Shown one piece after another: positions 1-6,400 of a stretch of 7,213 nucleotides of DNA. The translations under genes were made by a program, and so were the position numbers. Location: positions 1 through 7,213 of the forward strand of contig DBNL01000166.1 in NCBI GenBank assembly GCA_002299785.1, written 5' to 3'. This DNA comes from Verrucomicrobia bacterium UBA673 (GTDB lineage: Bacteria; Verrucomicrobiota; Verrucomicrobiia; Limisphaerales; UBA1096). Numbering within the stretch: position 1 is the first letter of the stretch; each line of letters starts with the position of its first letter. The notes beneath the pieces are model-generated. The model was given only the letters and a program-made list of their open reading frames with translations. It searched no databases and had not been told where the DNA came from.

Positions 1-22
1 TCGAATCCCTCCCCCTCCGCCA
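1..22 (+). tRNA. 3' end of a tRNA, probably tRNA-Trp (5' part outside window)
   Basis: The first 22 bases fit the end of a tRNA. TCGAAT at 1-6 matches T-loop positions 55-60. CCCTC at 7-11 would be the 3' strand of the T stem, and CCCCTCC at 12-18 the 3' strand of the acceptor stem. G at 19 is the discriminator base and CCA at 20-22 is the encoded tail. The anticodon lies outside the window, so identity cannot be read. A tRNA-Trp gene between tuf and secE is common in bacteria, including Chlamydia, and bacterial tRNA-Trp has discriminator G73; both make Trp the best guess. Only 38 bases separate it from secE, so the two may be co-transcribed and separated by tRNA 3' processing. Confidence 0.75.
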
Positions 23-60
23 AGTTCCGGAAGAGCTGAAAAAGAAATAAAGTTCGCAAT

Positions 61-429
61 ATGAACCAAACGAACAGTAGTTTAGATGCACTTCAGACAA
101 CCGCGACTGTGGGGCAGCCTGTGCCCGGCCTAGCGGTGAGCAGTCCACTGCCTTTGAGCTGGATCATCGGGGGAATAGTGCTTCTGGCCGCTTTGGCCAT
201 CGCCAAAAAAACCGGTTTGCTTGATCGCATCCGGGTGTTCTTTCTTCAAACCCGCGAGGAATTACTAAAGTGCTCCTGGCCCAGTCGCGATGAACTTCGT
301 GGCTCCACATGGATGGTGCTTGTTGCGGTGGGGCTACTGGGTTTGTTCACTTTTTTGGCTGATTTGATTTTGGGCGGCTGGCTGATTCAGGATATCTTGT
401 TAAAAGAGATCGGTGGGGCCAAGGGTTAA
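61..429 (+). CDS. secE: Preprotein translocase subunit SecE
   Basis: SecE is an essential inner-membrane subunit of the SecYEG channel, where it clamps and stabilises SecY. The 122-residue product has the family core. An amphipathic cytoplasmic helix lies at about residues 55-80, with FFLQTREELLKCSWPSRDEL containing the conserved Trp-Pro pair (W73, P74). A long transmembrane helix follows at about 83-109. An additional hydrophobic segment at about 34-48 predicts a second transmembrane helix, so the protein is longer than the minimal ~60-residue single-span SecE and shorter in span count than the three-span E. coli form. Residues 1-30 are Ser/Thr/Gln-rich and unconserved. The ATG has no strong Shine-Dalgarno sequence; the upstream bases are A-rich. 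The gene sits between a tRNA and nusG, its normal place. Confidence 0.95.
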   Translation: MNQTNSSLDALQTTATVGQPVPGLAVSSPLPLSWIIGGIVLLAALAIAKKTGLLDRIRVFFLQTREELLKCSWPSRDELRGSTWMVLVAVGLLGLFTFLADLILGGWLIQDILLKEIGGAKG

Positions 430-440
430 CTTGATTGGTT

Positions 441-989
441 ATGGCACACGAGTGGTTCATCATTCATACCCTATCGGGACAGGAGCAAAAAGTGCTCGAC
501 AGTATCAATAAGCGTATTGATGTGGAGGAGATGGGCGAGCATATCAATGATGTGTTTGTGGCCAAGGAGAAGGTGGTGGATGTGCGTGGTGGTGAAAAGA
601 AAGTATCCACAAAAAAACTTTTCCCTGGGTACGTGTTTATCCACATGCAACTTCGGGATGAGGATCAGAGAACTATCTCTGAACAGTTGAACTTCATCAA
701 AGACACGCCGGGAGCGATTGGGTTTGTCGGGGGGGATCGACCTGAACCGACCCCGGATGAAGAAATCAAGGATATCCAAACGAGGATGTCGGATTCAGAG
801 GATTTGGAACGGCCCAAGGTGGAGTTTGAAGTTGGAGAAACCGTGAAGATCAATCACGGTGCCTTTGAGGGGAACAACGGCATGGTGGAGGAGATCGACC
901 CGGACAAGGGACGACTCAAGGTGACTGTCAATATTTTCGGCAGAGACACCCCGGTGGATGTGGAGTATTGGGAGGTAGACAAGGGCTGA
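441..989 (+). CDS. nusG: Transcription termination/antitermination factor NusG
   Basis: NusG binds the RNA polymerase clamp during elongation, modulates pausing, and in many bacteria contacts Rho or ribosomal protein S10. The 182-residue product has the N-terminal NGN domain at about 4-110, beginning WFIIHTLSGQEQKV and including the LFPGYVFIHM strand near residues 60-69. The C-terminal KOW domain lies at about 128-182 (FEVGETVKINHGAFEGNNG, then a terminal strand with NIFGRDTPV). The length is normal for the family. Start choice: ATG at 441 gives MAHEWF, the usual N-terminus. A TTG at 435 in the same frame would add two residues and is better spaced from an AAGGG at 421-425, so it cannot be excluded. 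The gene begins 11 bases after the secE stop, consistent with one transcript. Confidence 0.96.
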   Translation: MAHEWFIIHTLSGQEQKVLDSINKRIDVEEMGEHINDVFVAKEKVVDVRGGEKKVSTKKLFPGYVFIHMQLRDEDQRTISEQLNFIKDTPGAIGFVGGDRPEPTPDEEIKDIQTRMSDSEDLERPKVEFEVGETVKINHGAFEGNNGMVEEIDPDKGRLKVTVNIFGRDTPVDVEYWEVDKG

Positions 990-995
990 GCGTGG

Positions 996-1009
996 CGCTT
1001 GGCCAAGCG
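996..1009. repeat. Perfect 14-base palindrome (hairpin) between nusG and rplK
   Basis: CGCTTGGCCAAGCG reads the same on both strands. As RNA it would form a 5-bp stem (CGCTT/AAGCG) with a GGCC loop. It begins 7 bases after the nusG stop and ends 22 bases before the rplK ATG. The following bases (ATAAATTTT) are AT-rich but not a clean T run, so it is a poor intrinsic terminator. It lies where an L1 autoregulatory site would be placed in an L11-L1 operon, but no match to the L1 target is evident. Function unknown. Confidence 0.5.
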
Positions 1010-1018
1010 ATAAATTTT

Positions 1019-1022
1019 AGGA
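1019..1022 (+). promoter_or_regulatory. Ribosome binding site of rplK (AGGA)
   Basis: AGGA lies 9 bases before the rplK ATG and is followed by the A-rich tract AACAAAAAC. It is the clearest Shine-Dalgarno-like element at a plausible distance from any start in this window. Confidence 0.5.
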
Positions 1023-1031
1023 ACAAAAACG

Positions 1032-1457
1032 ATGGCAAAGAAAATTTCAGGCTACATTAAGCTCCAGATACCGGCGGGCCAGGCGAACCCCGCTCCGCCG
1101 GTTGGCCCCGCGCTTGGCCAGCAGGGCGTGAACATCATGGAGTTCTGCAAGCAGTACAACGCGGCGACCAAGGACCAGGCGGGCCTCATCATCCCTGTGG
1201 TGATCACGGTTTATAAGGACAAGTCGTTTAGCTTCGTCACCAAGTCGCCACCGGCGGCGGTGTTGTTGAAAAAAGCTGCCGGAATAGCCTCGGGCTCGGG
1301 TGAGCCAAACAAGACAAAGGTCGGCAAAGTGACCAAGGCTCAATTACTCGAGATCGTTGAAGCAAAAAAACAAGATTTGAACGCCCGTGACTCTGAAATG
1401 GCGGCCCGTATGATAGCTGGAACCGCCCGTTCAATGGGTCTTAAAGTCGAGGATTAA
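1032..1457 (+). CDS. rplK: 50S ribosomal protein L11
   Basis: L11 binds 23S rRNA at the GTPase-associated centre, at the base of the L7/L12 stalk, and takes part in factor-dependent GTP hydrolysis. In many bacteria it is also needed for stringent-response activation of RelA. The 141-residue product matches the usual length (~141). The N-terminal domain contains IPAGQANPAPPVGPALGQQG at residues 13-32, with the Pro-rich switch region. The C-terminal RNA-binding domain starts at about residue 72 and ends with the family signature MIAGTARSMGLKVED (127-141). The rplK-rplA pair follows nusG as in most bacteria, 42 bases downstream. The start is fixed by MAKK and an AGGA ribosome site. Confidence 0.98.
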   Translation: MAKKISGYIKLQIPAGQANPAPPVGPALGQQGVNIMEFCKQYNAATKDQAGLIIPVVITVYKDKSFSFVTKSPPAAVLLKKAAGIASGSGEPNKTKVGKVTKAQLLEIVEAKKQDLNARDSEMAARMIAGTARSMGLKVED

Positions 1458-1507
1458 CCCCTAACAGCGGGAGGGTCTTGCGTCCCATTTGTACCGCGCC
1501 AAAAACA

Positions 1508-2215
1508 ATGCCTAAAAAACAAAGTAAGCGATACAGGAAAGCACTGGAACTGGTTGAGCCCGGAAAGCGTTATTCCGTTGCCGAGGCGGCCGACTTGGTC
1601 GGCAAGTTCCCCAAAGCCAAGTTTGACGAATCGATCGAACTCGCTTTCAGGATGAGTATTGATCCGCGTAAGACGGACCAGATGATCCGCGGCACCGTCC
1701 GTTTGCCAAACGGCAGCGGCAAGGAGGTCAAGGTTCTAGTTTTCACCAAGGAGGCTGGGGCGATAGCAGCTGCCAAGGCAGCCGGGGCGGAGTTCGTCGG
1801 ATTTGATGAGTTCATTGAGAAGGTGACCAGCGGCTGGACCGGTTTTGACGTGGCCATCGCCACCCCGGAAGCAATGGGGGAGGTACGCAAATTGGGCCGA
1901 GTCCTTGGCCCTCGCGGACTGATGCCCAATCCCAAGCTGGGCACTGTGACGGATGACACCGGCAAGGCTGTCCAGGAAGTCAAGGCTGGTCGGGTGGAGT
2001 ACAAGCTCGACAAGGGGGCTAACATTCAGGTTCTTGCCGGAAAGGCGTCCTTTAAGCCGGCACAGATTGTTGAAAACACATTGACTATCATTGATGCCAT
2101 CATCAAGGCCAAGCCGTCAGCGACCAAGGGTCGGTACATCGAACACTGTGTGCTCTCTTCAACCATGAGTCCTGGGATCCCACTGGAAATTCGTGAAATA
2201 TTGAAGGCAGCTTGA
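1508..2215 (+). CDS. rplA: 50S ribosomal protein L1
   Basis: L1 forms the mobile L1 stalk near the ribosomal E site and helps release deacylated tRNA. In many bacteria it also represses translation of its own rplK-rplA mRNA. The 235-residue product equals the family's usual length (E. coli 234). It begins MPKKQSKRYRKALELV, shows IDPRKTDQMIRGTVRLPNG at 51-69 (domain I), and carries the L1 signature GRVLGPRGLMPNPK at 130-143 in domain II. It ends with the family-typical LSSTMSPG stretch. The frame stays open upstream to a TTG at 1478, which would add ten residues with no family match, so ATG 1508 is chosen. That ATG has no Shine-Dalgarno sequence within 15 bases, only CCAAAAACA. GGGAGGG at 1469-1475 is too far away unless RNA folding brings it closer. 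Confidence 0.97.
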   Translation: MPKKQSKRYRKALELVEPGKRYSVAEAADLVGKFPKAKFDESIELAFRMSIDPRKTDQMIRGTVRLPNGSGKEVKVLVFTKEAGAIAAAKAAGAEFVGFDEFIEKVTSGWTGFDVAIATPEAMGEVRKLGRVLGPRGLMPNPKLGTVTDDTGKAVQEVKAGRVEYKLDKGANIQVLAGKASFKPAQIVENTLTIIDAIIKAKPSATKGRYIEHCVLSSTMSPGIPLEIREILKAA

Positions 2216-2237
2216 ACCGAAAGCGAAAGAATAAGTC

Positions 2238-2750
2238 ATGCGAGAAGATAAAAAGCTGATTACAAGAGAGTACGTTGAGCGATTAAACGCCAGTCCATAC
2301 TTCATTGTAGTAAACTACGAGGGATTAAAGGTGGCCCAGTTCGAAGAGCTGCGCAATCGATTGGCTGACGCCAGATCTGAGTTGCATGTTTTCAAGAACT
2401 CCATCTTTAAGGCCGCAGCCAATGAAGCTGGGATTGAAGATCTTGGTCAAGAGTTGAAGGGCCAACTGGCAGCAGTCACAGGCGAGGGAGAGCTTACTGG
2501 TGCCGCGAAAATCCTGAAGAATTTCACGGCTGAATTTGACAAGCCCGAGTGGCATTTTGGTTTCCTTGAGAATGACCGTCTTGACGCCGATCAGATCAAG
2601 ATGCTGGCCGATCTGCCGTCGCTGGACGGGATGCGGGCCAAGTTGCTGGGCACGTTGCAGGCACCAGCCGCGCAACTGGTGCGAACCCTGGTTGAGCCAA
2701 GCGCGAGCTTGGCAAGGATCGTCCGGGCTAAGTTTGGTGAAGAAGGGTAA
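2238..2750 (+). CDS. rplJ: 50S ribosomal protein L10
   Basis: L10 (P0-type) anchors L7/L12 dimers to 23S rRNA to form the ribosomal stalk that recruits translation GTPases. The 170-residue product is of typical length. The N-terminal rRNA-binding domain holds YFIVVNYEGLKVAQFEELRNRL (residues 21-42, shown in part by VNYEGL) and the conserved VFKNSIFKAA (51-60). An Ala/Leu-rich C-terminal helix at about 142-168 (LVRTLVEPSASLARIVRAK) would bind L7/L12. The gene starts 22 bases after rplA. That is too short for the separate L10-binding leader seen before rplJ in other bacteria; any such leader would have to overlap the end of rplA. The ATG has only a weak purine-rich GAAAGAA upstream. Confidence 0.97.
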   Translation: MREDKKLITREYVERLNASPYFIVVNYEGLKVAQFEELRNRLADARSELHVFKNSIFKAAANEAGIEDLGQELKGQLAAVTGEGELTGAAKILKNFTAEFDKPEWHFGFLENDRLDADQIKMLADLPSLDGMRAKLLGTLQAPAAQLVRTLVEPSASLARIVRAKFGEEG

Positions 2751-2813
2751 CTGATTGAATTTAGAATTTTTCGACGGGCAAAGCCGTGGAAGAAACAGAA
2801 GTGTAAATCGTCG

Positions 2814-2830
2814 GTGCGCGGTCTGCGTAC
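2814..2830 (+). other. Hairpin in the rplJ-rplL spacer (first of two)
   Basis: GTGCGC at 2814-2819 can pair with GCGTAC at 2825-2830, giving 6 bp including one G-U pair, around a five-base GGTCT loop. It is followed after six AT-rich bases by a second, GC-rich hairpin. The spacing just before rplL suggests mRNA structure acting on rplL translation or stability, but this is inference. Confidence 0.4.
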
Positions 2831-2836
2831 TTAAAT

Positions 2837-2852
2837 CCCCGGGGCTCCGGGG
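2837..2852 (+). other. GC-rich hairpin 18 bases before rplL
   Basis: CCCCGG at 2837-2842 pairs with CCGGGG at 2847-2852 around a GGCT loop, a perfect 6-bp all-GC stem. No T run follows; instead the downstream bases CGAAGAAACTAAAAAAA lead into the rplL ATG. It therefore does not look like an intrinsic terminator. It could mark the 5' boundary of an unstructured, A-rich ribosome landing site for the highly expressed rplL. Confidence 0.5.
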
Positions 2853-2870
2853 GCGAAGAAACTAAAAAAA

Positions 2871-3254
2871 ATGGCAAACATAGAAAAAATAGTGGAAGAG
2901 TTGAGCGGTTTGACGGTGCTTGAAGCCGCTGAGCTGGTCAAGGAACTGGAAGAGAAATGGGGCGTTAGTGCTGCTGCCCCGGTTGCGGCTGCGGCTGCAG
3001 GCGGAGGGGACAGCGCAGATGCCGGCCCGGCTGAGGAAAAGACTGAATTTGATGTCGTGCTGACAAGTGACGGCGGAAAGAAAATTGCAGTCATCAAGGC
3101 AGTTCGTGCGGTCAAGACCGGTTTGGGCTTGGCTGAGGCGAAGGGTTTGGTTGAAGGCGCCCCAACACCTATCTTGGAAGGAGTGTCCAAGGATGAGGCC
3201 GAAGCGGCCAAGGCAAAACTTGAGGAAGCCGGCGCAGCCGTCGAACTCAAGTAA
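2871..3254 (+). CDS. rplL: 50S ribosomal protein L7/L12
   Basis: L7/L12 is the multicopy acidic stalk protein that recruits EF-Tu, EF-G and other translation GTPases; several dimers bind L10. The 127-residue product has an N-terminal dimerisation domain at about 1-32 (IEKIVEELSGLTVLEAAELV) and an Ala/Gly-rich flexible hinge at about 33-56. The globular C-terminal domain at about 57-127 contains KKIAVIKAVRAVKTGLGLAEAK, the factor-binding surface. Length and layout are standard. It follows rplJ after an unusually long 120-base spacer with two hairpins. The ATG is preceded by seven A residues and no Shine-Dalgarno sequence. L7/L12 is made in molar excess over L10, so strong independent initiation here would make sense. 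Confidence 0.98.
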   Translation: MANIEKIVEELSGLTVLEAAELVKELEEKWGVSAAAPVAAAAAGGGDSADAGPAEEKTEFDVVLTSDGGKKIAVIKAVRAVKTGLGLAEAKGLVEGAPTPILEGVSKDEAEAAKAKLEEAGAAVELK

Positions 3255-3262
3255 CAGCATTT

Positions 3263-3301
3263 AGGCCCGGGGGCGGCAACGCCCCCGAGTCGATGCCTTT
3301 T
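3263..3301 (+). terminator. Terminator-like attenuator hairpin between rplL and rpoB
   Basis: CGGGGGCG at 3268-3275 pairs perfectly with CGCCCCCG at 3280-3287 around a GCAA (GNRA) tetraloop. An outer AGGC/GCCT pairing (3263-3266 with 3295-3298) could extend the structure across an internal loop and would end directly at a short T run (TTTT at 3298-3301). It starts 8 bases after the rplL stop. The stem is strong but the T run is only four bases, which suits partial rather than complete termination. In E. coli a partial attenuator in the same gap lowers rpoBC expression relative to the ribosomal genes; the same role here is inferred. Confidence 0.65.
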
Positions 3302-3321
3302 CGTATAAGAACAAATATTTA

Positions 3322-3350
3322 TTTAAACAGTTTTAGAAACCCAATGTATT
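3322..3350 (+). promoter_or_regulatory. Weak candidate promoter in the AT-rich rpoB leader
   Basis: TTTAAA at 3322-3327 and TGTATT at 3345-3350 are spaced by 17 bases, each matching four of six positions of the sigma-70 -35 and -10 consensus. The stretch 3300-3354 is markedly more AT-rich than its surroundings and follows the attenuator-like hairpin, where an internal rpoB promoter would be useful. The match is weak and may be chance. Confidence 0.2.
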
Positions 3351-3469
3351 TAAAGGGTGGAGACGTTTTCCCGAAGACGGGGGGACGTGTTACCCGAATT
3401 GGTGTGCCCATGAATCTCCCGGTGACCGGCCGGATCCGACAAAACCTCGACATAATCGATGCCAAATAA
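3344..3469 (+). CDS. Possible 41-residue upstream ORF overlapping the rpoB start
   Basis: An open frame from ATG 3344 runs 41 codons to TAA at 3467-3469, ending 11 bases inside rpoB in a different frame. A second in-frame ATG at 3410 would give a 19-residue version, preceded at 5-base spacing by GGTG (3401-3404), a partial Shine-Dalgarno match. The peptide resembles nothing I recognise; it is rich in Gly, Arg and Lys and has no membrane segment. The overlap would allow translational coupling to rpoB, whose own start has no clear ribosome site. An open frame this short can easily arise by chance, and the region also folds into a strong hairpin, so coding is doubtful. Confidence 0.2.
   Translation: MYLKGGDVFPKTGGRVTRIGVPMNLPVTGRIRQNLDIIDAK
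3355..3395 (+). other. Long hairpin with internal loop in the rpoB leader
   Basis: ACGTTTTCCCG at 3363-3373 pairs over 11 positions with CGGGGGGACGT at 3378-3388 (three adjacent G-U pairs) around an AAGA loop. After an asymmetric internal loop (GGAG/GTT), GGGT at 3355-3358 pairs with ACCC at 3392-3395. The total is 15 pairs. There is no T run after it, so it is not an intrinsic terminator. It lies 63 bases before rpoB. The rplL-rpoB gap of E. coli holds an RNase III cleavage hairpin, and this element is a reasonable functional counterpart. A protein-binding site is the alternative. Confidence 0.5.
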
Positions 3470-6400
3470 AGTTAACAGCCGCCTCAACTTCGGCAATATC
3501 AAGGAAATCATAACTCCACCCAACCTGATTGAAATACAGGTGGACTCGTACCACGAGTTTCTCCAGGCGGAAATTAGCCCAGAGAAGCGTGAAAGCGTTG
3601 GCTTGGAGGCGGTGTTCAATGAAATTTTTCCGGTGACGAGCTACGATGAAAAGGTCGAGCTCAAGTACAATCACTATGAGATCGGCGCACCGAAGATGGA
3701 CTGGCTCAAATGCATCGATGAGGGACAGACCTATGGGGCACCGCTGCACGTGTTCTTCCGCTTAAAGGATCAAAATGGCACGAAGGAGGAGAAAGTGTTT
3801 ATGGGTGAGGTTCCTCTCATCACTCCGCAGGGCAGCTTCGTCATTAACGGCGCTGAGCGGGTGATCGTGAGCCAGTTGCACCGTTCACCGGGTGTTGCTT
3901 TCGAGGCCACTCGACATCCGAATGGTAAGATGCTTCATTCATTCCGGGTTATCCCGGATAGGGGGTCTTGGTTTGAGGCTCAGTTCGACACCAACGACAT
4001 GTTGTATGTCTATCTCGACCGTAAAAAGCGCCGCCGGAAGTTTCTGATCACCACCTTCCTCCGGGCCATAAATTTTCTGGAGGGGGCCGATACCAGCAGC
4101 GACGCTTCACTGCTGAACACATTTTACAAAGTCGAGGAGGTTGCTACCAAGAAGGCGGCTGGCATGGATGACCTTGAAAACAAGGTTCTGATCAGCGACT
4201 TGGTGGAGCCTTCGAAGGGGATCGTCGTGGCCCGCGCTTTCGAGCCATTGTCCAAGGCAGTGGTTAAGCGAGTGAGCGAGTTGGGCGTCAAGAAAATCCA
4301 GATCGTAGACGTGTCAAGTGACGATGGTTTGATCATACGCTGCATGGCCAAGGATCCGGCGCATAATGAGGAGGAAGCTCTTAAGGAGATTTACAAGCGT
4401 CTACGCCCAGGCGATCCGCCCACTCCGGCCAACGCACGCGCACTGGTCAAGCGATTGTTCTTCGATCCCAAACGATATGACTTGGGACGGGTGGGCCGTT
4501 ACAAGATGAACCAGAAACTTGGCCTCAAGGGGGACGACGGTTCCCGCACCTTGATGAAGGAGGACTTGGTTGAGGCGACAAAGTATCTGCTCCGCCTCAA
4601 GTTGGGGGATGGCACCATCGATGATATCGATCATTTGGGCAGTCGCCGCGTCCGCACCGTGGGCGAACTCTTGGCCAACCAGTGCCGTGTTGGCCTTGCA
4701 CGCACTGAGCGCTTGGTCAAGGAGAGGATGACGCTCTTCGATCAGGAGTTGGACACTATGACGCCGGCTAAGCTAATCAACCCCAAGGCCTTGTCGGCGG
4801 TTGTGCGCGACTTTTTTGGCCGAAGCCAGCTGTCGCAGTTTATGGATCAAATCAACCCGCTTGCGGAATTGACCCATAAGCGCCGCCTGTCTGCGCTTGG
4901 CCCGGGAGGTCTGTCCCGAGAACGCGCCGGGTTCGAGGTCAGGGATGTTCATCCCTCACATTATGGCCGCATTTGTCCGGTGGAGACACCTGAAGGGCCC
5001 AATATTGGTTTGATCGCCAGCTTGGCCACCTTTGCGCGTGTGAACGACTTTGGCTTTATCGAGAGCCCCTACCGGAAAGTGGTTAAGGGCAGGGTGACAA
5101 ACAAGGTCGACTACCTGACAGGGGATCTTGAGGAGAAATATTTTATTGCCCAGGCCAACCAGCCCATCGACGATAGAGGTAACTTCACAACAGAGCAGGT
5201 GGCCTGCAGGTTCCGCGCGGACTTTGTCGACATGCTGCCGGACAAGGTCGATTACATGGACGTGTCGCCCAAGCAGTTGGTATCCGTGGCGGCCAGTTTG
5301 ATTCCGTTCCTCGAGCATGACGATGCGAACCGGGCCCTGATGGGGTCGAACATGCAGCGCCAAGCGGTGCCGTTGCTGATTACCGAGGCGCCGTTCGTTG
5401 CAACTGGTATGGAAACCAAGGTGGCGAGGGATTCCCATGCGCTTGTATTGGCTGATGCGGATGGGGTGGTGGCATCTGTAACCGCGGACGAAATTGTGAT
5501 CACCAAGACGGGCAAAATGCCCGAGAACCGGCGCAAGACTAAGCATCGCCCTGATGAGGGCTGCTGGGTATATTCCATGCGCAAGTATCACCGGTCCAAT
5601 GCCGGTACCTGTATTAACCAGAAGCCCCTGCTTTCCGTTGGGGACAAGGTTAAGAAGGGGGACTCGATAGCGGATGGGCCTTGCACAAATGGCGGCGAAC
5701 TGGCCATCGGAAAGAATGTGCTGGTCGCCTACATGCCTTGGAACGGTTACAACTTTGAGGATGCGATCTGTATAAGTGAGAGGATCGTCAAGGATGACGT
5801 TTTTACGTCAATACATATCGGCGAGTATGATGTGACCGCCCGCGACACCAAGCTTGGCCCGGAGGAAGTTACCCGGGACATCCCTAACCTTGGAGAGGAA
5901 GCTCTGAGCGATCTCGACATGGACGGCGTGATCCGAGTCGGAGCCGAGGTCGGCCCGGGAGATATTCTGGTCGGCAAAATCACACCCAAGAGCGAGACCG
6001 AGCTGGCTCCGGAAGAGCGCCTGCTTAGGGCCATCTTCGGAGAGAAGGCGGCCGACGTAAAAGACTCCTCGCTAAAAGTGCCATCGGGCGTGTCAGGCAA
6101 AGTGATGGGTGTGAAAATATCCTCTAAAAAGGAAGGCGACAAGGGACTCAAGGCTGCCGCGAGCGAAGCCAGGAAACAGGGCAAGTTGTTAGAGGATGAG
6201 TACAAGAAGGAGCTTAACAGCCTCCACGAGCATTTGACCGAGAATCTAAGCAACATCCTTCTGGGCGAGAAAATCCCCTTGGATGTCACAAACACGGAGA
6301 CGGGTGATGTCATCATCCCCGCAAACCGAAAAATTACGAAGACACTGCTCCGAAAACTTTCACTGGTCTATGACTGTATCTCAATTGACCCGTCCCCAAT

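Noticed and set aside
1478..1507. Ten-residue N-terminal extension of L1 from TTG 1478.
   Set aside because: MPKKQSKRYRKAL from ATG 1508 is the family N-terminus and gives the standard length. The only ribosome-like site is too close to the TTG.
2831..3260. Two minus-strand frames (139 and 132 codons) opposite rplL.
   Set aside because: They mirror the Ala-rich hinge and charged helices of L7/L12; one is almost all Ser/Ala/Pro. No independent start signals are seen.
3419..3438. Short palindromes CCGG-TGA-CCGG and CGGATCCG just before rpoB.
   Set aside because: They are too short and overlapping to support a site on their own in a GC-rich stretch; no operator or regulator is known to match.
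3350..3749. Two minus-strand frames across the rpoB leader and rpoB start.
   Set aside because: They cover the 5' end of rpoB, whose + strand frame is certain, and have no recognisable product.
4956..5591. A 211-codon open frame on the minus strand.
   Set aside because: It lies wholly inside rpoB, whose frame is confirmed by family motifs throughout. The antisense product has no recognisable domain and is rich in His, Arg and Leu, as expected from reading a GC-biased coding strand backwards.
5747..6316. A 189-codon open frame on the minus strand.
   Set aside because: It is antisense to rpoB, Ser/Leu/Pro-rich, without family resemblance or a ribosome site; it is a shadow of codon bias.
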